Below, in pieces: positions 59,694 to 64,000 of a stretch of 64,000 bases of DNA. The stretch comes from CAIYZT01 sp947461435 (lineage in GTDB: Bacteria; Pseudomonadota; Alphaproteobacteria; Rhodobacterales; Rhodobacteraceae). The DNA lies in the NCBI GenBank assembly GCA_965284435.1, contig OZ260083.1, forward strand, positions 62,001-126,000, in the 5' to 3' direction. Below the pieces are notes generated by a model that worked only from the letters and a program-made list of their open reading frames with translations, did no database searches and had not been told where the DNA came from. The translations under genes and the position numbers were made by a program. Numbering within the stretch: the stretch's first letter is position 1; every line of letters begins with the position of its first letter.

Positions 59694-61007
59694 ATGGCGG
59701 GACAGAACGCAGTGTTGGACAAGATGACCGCCTGGGCCGACCAGGCAGCCGTCGTTGCCTTGGGCTGGCTGACCTCTCCGGCGGCCTGGTCACAGTTTGC
59801 CCTGTTGATCTTGGCCTATTTCGCGGCCCGCCTTGTTTCAAACCGTCTGGGCCCCCTTCTTGACCGCTGGATCGATGCCCTTGCCAGCCGGCTTGGCCCC
59901 GTTGCGGGGCTGGTCCGCTCTGCCAAACAGGCTTTGCCGCTGCTGTTGCCGGTTCTGGCCTATGGTTTGACCGCCGGAGGCGAGCAGATCACCCGCGCCG
60001 CCTTCGGCTCAGGCGATGTCATCGCCTTTGGCAAGCGGGTCTTCCTGTTTCTCGCCGCCCGGATTGTCGCCAAGACCATCCTGACCGATCCTTTCTTGAA
60101 ACTTCTGGCGCGCTACGTGCTGGTCCCGGTCGCGGCGCTTTACGCTTTGGGGGGGTTGGACGACATCCTTCTGCGCCTGGACGAAACGGTTGTCGCGCTT
60201 GGCAACATTCGCTTTTCCATCCTTGCCCTGTTGCGCGGCGTGATCGTCGGCTCGCTTTTGTTCTGGCTGGGGGCATGGTCCAACCGGCAAAGCGCCGACT
60301 ACATCAAAGGCCAACAGGATCTTCGGCCAGCCACCCGGGAATTGTTCGCCAAGGCCGCCGAGGTCGCAATCTTTGGTGCGGCCTTCCTTTTGCTGATGTC
60401 CGTCATGGGCATCGATCTGACGGCAGTGGCGGTTCTGGGCGGTGCCTTGGGTGTGGGAATCGGGCTGGGTTTGCAGCAAATCGCGGCAAATTTCGTGTCG
60501 GGCGTGATCTTGTTGATCGAAGGCCAAACAACCGTTGGCGACTATGTCGAACTCGACGGCGGCGAAAAGGGCACCATCGTCAAGATGACGGCCCGGGCCT
60601 GCGTGCTGGAAACCTTTGATGGCAAATGGATCGTGGTGCCAAACGATCATTTCATCACGACGCGGGTCATCAACTACTCGGATCAAGGCAGCGCAAACCG
60701 GTATGACGCCGCTTTTTCGGTCAGCTACGAAACCGATATCAACCTCGTGCCTCAGGTTGTTGAATCGGCCGTGGCGGCCTTGCCCTTTGTCCTTGGCACG
60801 CCCGATGGGCCCGATGTGGAATTGGTGGCCTTTGGCGAATCCAGTGTCGATTTTGTCGTGGAGTACTGGGTTCAGGGCATCGACGACGGCAAAAACAAAT
60901 ACCGCAGCCATGTGATGTTCGCGATCTGGAACGCTCTCAAACAGGCCGGAATTGACATGCCCTATCCGCACCGCGTGATCGAGGTTAAGGGGCCCCTGCT
61001 TGGCTGA
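59694..61007 (+). CDS. Mechanosensitive ion channel, MscS family
   Basis: A 437-residue membrane protein. Several hydrophobic helices lead to the MscS pore region (GGALGVGIGLGLQQIAANFV), then the beta domain: QTTVGDYVELDGGEKGTI and FDGKWIVVPNDHFIT. It protects against osmotic downshock. The N-terminal part is longer than MscS and carries additional helices. The 3' end overlaps the TIGR03862 gene by 8 nt. Start context is GGGGGCTGGA. Confidence 0.9.
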   Translation: MAGQNAVLDKMTAWADQAAVVALGWLTSPAAWSQFALLILAYFAARLVSNRLGPLLDRWIDALASRLGPVAGLVRSAKQALPLLLPVLAYGLTAGGEQITRAAFGSGDVIAFGKRVFLFLAARIVAKTILTDPFLKLLARYVLVPVAALYALGGLDDILLRLDETVVALGNIRFSILALLRGVIVGSLLFWLGAWSNRQSADYIKGQQDLRPATRELFAKAAEVAIFGAAFLLLMSVMGIDLTAVAVLGGALGVGIGLGLQQIAANFVSGVILLIEGQTTVGDYVELDGGEKGTIVKMTARACVLETFDGKWIVVPNDHFITTRVINYSDQGSANRYDAAFSVSYETDINLVPQVVESAVAALPFVLGTPDGPDVELVAFGESSVDFVVEYWVQGIDDGKNKYRSHVMFAIWNALKQAGIDMPYPHRVIEVKGPLLG

Positions 61008-62148
61008 GGCCCTGATCATAGGCGCCGGGCCGGCAGGGCTGATGGCGGCCGAGCAATTGGCCATCGCCGGGTTCAAGGTTCTGGTGGCGGAAGCCAAGCC
61101 AACGGCGGCCAGAAAATTTTTGATGGCCGGAAAATCGGGGCTGAACATCACCAAAAACGAGGCGATAGACCCCTTTTGTCAGCACTATGACGTCCCAGAT
61201 CGGCTGCGCCCCATGTTGGCGGCCTTTGGCCCGGATCAGGTTCAAGATTGGTGCCGCGGCTTGGGGCAAGACGTCTTCACCGGCACCTCCGGCCGGGTGT
61301 TTCCGACGGCGATGAAAGGATCACCGTTGTTGCGGGCTTGGCTGGAACGGCTGGGTTCGCACGGTGTGACCTTTCGCAACCGTTGGCGCTGGACGGGGTT
61401 TGACGGCGGCGGTCTGGCCTTTGATACACCGCACGGCCCCGAGGTTTTGCATCCGAACGTCACGGTGCTTGCCTTGGGCGGGGCAAGCTGGTCGCGGCTG
61501 GGTTCTGACGGCGCATGGGTGCCGCTGCTTCAGGCGGCGGGCGTTGCGGTCAGTCCGTGGAAGCCCGCGAATATGGGCCTGACCGTCCCATGGTCGGCCC
61601 ATATGACGCGGCACTTCGGCGCTGCGGTCAAAGGGGCGTCTTTGTGCGCCGCAGGCCAGCGCACGCGCGGCGAATTCGTGGTTTCGGCCAAGGGGCTTGA
61701 AGGCGGCGGAATTTATGCCCTGTCACGCGCCGTCCGCGACGGGGCCGACCTGCACCTTGATCTGATGCCAGATGTCACCGCCCCACAGATTGCGGCGCGG
61801 CTGGGCCAAATGCCCCCGCGCGAGACGCAAGCCAATCGTTTGCGCAAGCTGGGTCTTGCGCCAGTCGCGGCGGCTTTGGTGATGGAATGGGGCAAGGGAA
61901 TGGCCTTGCAAGACAGTATAAAGGATCTGACGGTGCGCCACGCCGGGCCGCGCCCGTTAGACGAAGCGATATCTGTGGCGGGCGGGGTCAGCTGGACCTC
62001 GGTGACAGATGACCTCGAATTGCGGGCCCGTCCCGGTGTCTTCGTCGCCGGAGAGATGCTGGACTGGGAAGCGCCGACAGGCGGCTATCTGCTGACCGCC
62101 TGCATGGCGACGGGGGCTTGGGCCGGGCGGGCCGCGGCCCGAAGGTGA
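61000..62148 (+). CDS. TIGR03862-family NAD(P)/FAD-dependent flavoprotein (HI0933-like)
   Basis: A 382-residue flavoprotein. The N-terminal FAD motif is ALIIGAGPAGLMAAEQLA, then EAKPTAARKFLMAGKSGLN, the HI0933 signature, and near the end GVFVAGEMLDWEAPTGGY, the second FAD contact. TTG 61000 is the likely start, with AAGGGG 7 nt upstream; no ATG fits. The biological substrate of this family is unknown; it may modify tRNA or small molecules. Confidence 0.85.
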   Translation: MAEALIIGAGPAGLMAAEQLAIAGFKVLVAEAKPTAARKFLMAGKSGLNITKNEAIDPFCQHYDVPDRLRPMLAAFGPDQVQDWCRGLGQDVFTGTSGRVFPTAMKGSPLLRAWLERLGSHGVTFRNRWRWTGFDGGGLAFDTPHGPEVLHPNVTVLALGGASWSRLGSDGAWVPLLQAAGVAVSPWKPANMGLTVPWSAHMTRHFGAAVKGASLCAAGQRTRGEFVVSAKGLEGGGIYALSRAVRDGADLHLDLMPDVTAPQIAARLGQMPPRETQANRLRKLGLAPVAAALVMEWGKGMALQDSIKDLTVRHAGPRPLDEAISVAGGVSWTSVTDDLELRARPGVFVAGEMLDWEAPTGGYLLTACMATGAWAGRAAARR

Positions 62149-62249
62149 CCTTGCCGCAGATCACCAAGGGGGCAAAGCGACAAGCCCTCTGGCTCAGGTT
62201 CTGATCATTCCGGGCCCTGGGGGGCCCGAAAAAATTGGTTCCAAATCGG

Positions 62250-62271
62250 GGGCCTTCCCGAAGGAAGGCCC
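62250..62271 (-). terminator. Hairpin downstream of the small lipoprotein gene
   Basis: A 9-bp stem GGGCCTTCC (62250-62258) / GGAAGGCCC (62263-62271) with a CGAA loop lies 15 nt after the minus-strand lipoprotein stop. The minus-strand T-run (TTTTTT at 62229-62234) is about 16 nt further on, so it is an imperfect intrinsic terminator. A second GC stem (62211-62228) follows. Confidence 0.5.
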
Positions 62272-62285
62272 AAGGCGCGGTTGGG

Positions 62286-62444
62286 TTAATCCCAGTGTCC
62301 ATCCAAGGGCGAGGCACTGACGGGAACATAAGGCGTTGTCGGTTCTGCACTTGGCATACCGACGCAGGCTTGCAAGGCCAGCGCAATCAAACAAAGCGCC
62401 GCAAGTCTTGCACTGCGCCCTTTGGCGGTTGAAGAGTTGATCAT
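62286..62444 (-). CDS. Small lipoprotein
   Basis: A 52-residue precursor. The signal sequence is positively charged then hydrophobic, ending in the lipobox LQAC, so the mature protein starts with Cys and is only about 25 residues, rich in Pro, Ser and Thr. AAGGACAGG is the ribosome region. It is the kind of small envelope lipoprotein often missed by annotation. Function unknown. Confidence 0.7.
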   Translation of the reverse strand: MINSSTAKGRSARLAALCLIALALQACVGMPSAEPTTPYVPVSASPLDGHWD

Positions 62445-62669
62445 GTCCTGTCCTTCAGGGCTATGCGCAAAATGCGCGATTGTGCCGTTCGATTCGACAT
62501 GCCCAACCATGCCGCAAAGAAAGAAACACCGGGCTGATGCAGGCTAGCATTGGCTGCGACACATTGGCAGTCCTTCGCCGCGCCTGCCTGCGCCGCCGCC
62601 GCCCCCTTCTTGGCGGTTGCCCCGCCCCGGATTTATCGGCAAAGTTCACCAAAAAAGGGGGTCACAATC

Positions 62670-62918
62670 ATGGCTGATGTCAAACCAAAAACCTGGAAAG
62701 TGGTTCTGGCGGCGATCTTGGATTTCCTGCTGGTCTTCATCGTCGGCGGCTATCTGGTTGCCGCACTCACAGGCGGCACAACACAAGGCGGCTTTGAATT
62801 GAACGGATGGCCCGCGCTGGTTCTTTTTGCGCTGGTCATCGCCTATTTCTGGGGCATGAAGCGGCTGGGCGGCACCCTGTTCAAACGCCTGTTCGGGTTG
62901 GTTGGCAAACTGGACTAA
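62670..62918 (+). CDS. Small RDD-like membrane protein
   Basis: An 82-residue membrane protein with two helices, WKVVLAAILDFLLVFIVGGY and a second near ALVLFALVIAYFWG, followed by a basic tail (KRLGGTLFKRLFG). The Asp in the first helix and the GGTLFKRLFG end resemble the RDD family, but it is shorter than typical members. AAGGGGG is about 10-11 nt upstream. Function unknown. Confidence 0.65.
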   Translation: MADVKPKTWKVVLAAILDFLLVFIVGGYLVAALTGGTTQGGFELNGWPALVLFALVIAYFWGMKRLGGTLFKRLFGLVGKLD

Positions 62919-62939
62919 CGCCCTTTGCCGTTTTGCGGG

Positions 62940-63746
62940 CTATTTGCCCGCTCCTGCCGTCTCAGACCCGTTGCGCGTCAGGTAATAGGCCAGAAGAATC
63001 GGCAGCACGGTTGCGCCAAAAACCACCATGGCCACAACATTCGTCACCGGGCGCTGGCGCGGACGGATCAACTCTTCCAACATCCAGATCGGCAAGGTCG
63101 CCTGCTGGCCCGCGGTAAACGTGGTGACGATCACCTCATCAAAACTCAACGCAAAGGCCAGCATACCGCCCGCCAAAAGGGCCGTTCCAAGGTTGGGCAA
63201 AAGGATGTGCCAGAAGGTTTGAAACGCATTGGCCCCAAGATCGGCCGAGGCTTCCATCACCCCGCCAGACAAGCGCCGAAACCGGGCCACGGCGTTGTTA
63301 TACACAATGACGATGCAAAACGTCGCATGACCCAGAATGATCGTCAGCGTGGAAAAAGGAATATCCATGATCCCAAAGGCCGATCGCAACGATATTCCCG
63401 TGATTACCCCCGGCAAGGCGATCGGCAGCAAGATCAAAAGCGAAATCTGCTCGCGCCCAAAGAATTTGGCCCGCGACATGGCGGCCGATACCAACGTGCC
63501 CAAAATCATCGCCAGAAGCGTGGCGATGAAGGCCACGCGCAGCGACAGCGACAGCGCTTCCCAGATGTCTGGCCGGGCCCAGGCGGCGGCGAACCACTCG
63601 GTCGTCAAACCCGGCGGCGGAAAGGCATAGGTCCGCTCTTCGGTGGTGAAGGCGTACAGAAAAATCAGCAAGATCGGCAGATGCAGGAACAAAAGGCCCG
63701 CCATGGCCGAAATCTTCAACAGGGCCGAGGGCCGATCAGAGAGCAT
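62940..63746 (-). CDS. Polyamine-type ABC transporter permease (PotC-like)
   Basis: A 268-residue inner-membrane permease with six helices. The EAA loop reads MEASADLGANAFQTFWHILLPNLG, followed by SFDEVIVTTFTAG, similar to PotC. The ATG at 63746 lies inside the end of the upstream permease gene with GGGGG about 6 nt before it, so the two are coupled. The transported compound could be spermidine, putrescine or an opine; the binding protein and ATPase genes lie beyond the window. Confidence 0.85.
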   Translation of the reverse strand: MLSDRPSALLKISAMAGLLFLHLPILLIFLYAFTTEERTYAFPPPGLTTEWFAAAWARPDIWEALSLSLRVAFIATLLAMILGTLVSAAMSRAKFFGREQISLLILLPIALPGVITGISLRSAFGIMDIPFSTLTIILGHATFCIVIVYNNAVARFRRLSGGVMEASADLGANAFQTFWHILLPNLGTALLAGGMLAFALSFDEVIVTTFTAGQQATLPIWMLEELIRPRQRPVTNVVAMVVFGATVLPILLAYYLTRNGSETAGAGK

Positions 63747-64000
63747 CAAAAGCCCCCATGCGTTTGGCAAGCCCAAGATAGATCAGCATGATCACAATCG
63801 GCACAACCGCAAAGGCCGCCGCAAGCGGAATGTTCCCGGCAGTGCCTTGCAACTGATACACCGCCATCCCGATAAAATTGGCCGAGTTGCCCACGATCTG
63901 CGGAATGATGTAATCGCCCATCGTCAGCGAAAAGGTAAAGATCGATCCGGCCACCACCCCCGGCAACGCCAAGGGCAGAATGACCGTGCGAAAGGTCTGG
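63736..64000 (-). CDS. Polyamine-type ABC transporter permease (PotB-like), cut by window edge
   Basis: Only the C-terminal 87 codons or so are visible; the frame is open to the edge. The sequence ILPLALPGVVAG is the EAA-loop end, then FTFSLTMGDYIIPQIVG and the last helices, typical of PotB. It overlaps the PotC-like gene by 11 nt. The N-terminal helices are outside the window. Confidence 0.8.
   Translation of the reverse strand, partial: QTFRTVILPLALPGVVAGSIFTFSLTMGDYIIPQIVGNSANFIGMAVYQLQGTAGNIPLAAAFAVVPIVIMLIYLGLAKRMGAFDAL

Noticed and set aside
62211..62228. Intrinsic terminator for the plus-strand flavoprotein gene
   Set aside because: The stem CGGGCCC-TGGG-GGGCCCG is good, but the run after it on the plus strand is A, not T.
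1..64000. tRNA, rRNA, CRISPR arrays, prophage or intact insertion sequences
   Set aside because: No cloverleaf, no array of regular repeats, and no transposase or phage structural gene was seen on either strand.

Overview
The window is GC-rich, densely packed chromosomal DNA from an alphaproteobacterium, most likely a Rhodobacteraceae (Rhodobacter/Paracoccus-type). The evidence is the sequence style of the proteins and several gene orders familiar from that family: rsmI-yraN-gshB opposite a penicillin-binding-protein activator, glnD-murJ, a second RpoH-type sigma factor, a BMP-type nucleoside importer with purine nucleoside phosphorylase, and a MerR-controlled beta-oxidation operon. Genes are often coupled by ATGA or TGATG overlaps. 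I see no rRNA, tRNA, CRISPR array, intact insertion sequence or prophage.

Layout. 1-6.5 kb: a glycerophosphodiesterase tail and an EEP phosphatase converge on a binding-protein ABC importer that carries a CehA/McbA-type PHP hydrolase, which looks like an organophosphate or phosphodiester scavenging locus. 6.6-11 kb: a YdeI-like protein, an M3 peptidase, and an amino-acid ABC permease plus binding protein without an ATPase. 11.3-12.1 kb: a DODA-type dioxygenase. 12.1-14.0 kb: an AT-richer islet with a frameshifted protein tail, two small immunity-like or hypothetical genes, a 49-codon tail-like ORF, a G-quadruplex-forming repeat and a strong bidirectional terminator. 14.0-18.5 kb (minus strand): SDR, MoeB-like, dut, coaBC, rpoH2. 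18.6-22.3 kb (plus): cobU, a phosphatase, a GST fused to a metal-binding tail, comM. 22.3-24.6 kb (minus): gshB, yraN, rsmI. 24.7-30.2 kb (plus): lipoprotein activator, glnD, murJ. 30.3-36.8 kb: a catalytically dead rhomboid-like protein, trpS, a hypothetical membrane protein, an aminotransferase, a stress protein, nfuA, tsaB, rimI. 37-42.7 kb: the nucleoside ABC importer and phosphorylase. 42.8-46.8 kb: a TauE/TIGR02186 pair, a MATE pump, two thioesterases. 46.9-56 kb: two MerR regulators and the beta-oxidation operon. 56-59.4 kb (minus): ybjN, proC, a tRNA-binding protein, a 2-hydroxyacid dehydrogenase, a sulfotransferase. 59.7-64 kb: an MscS channel, a flavoprotein, small membrane and lipoproteins, and the start of a polyamine-type ABC permease pair running off the right edge.

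How the genes work together. The nucleoside importer brings in nucleosides that the adjacent phosphorylase splits. The MerR genes sit upstream of acyl-CoA dehydrogenase, thiolase and a bifunctional hydratase/3-hydroxyacyl-CoA dehydrogenase, with unusual passengers: a ribbon-helix-helix-like protein, a glutathione transferase, an NTF2-like protein and three tandem cupin domains.

Most worth a second look: the toxin/immunity-like islet at 12.3-13.7 kb, the cupin triplication inside the fatty-acid operon, the clustered ACGT palindromes in front of the second MerR gene, a near-consensus CtrA site before comM, the alternative-hairpin element after trpS, and two enzyme-family members (SDR, rhomboid) that have lost catalytic residues.
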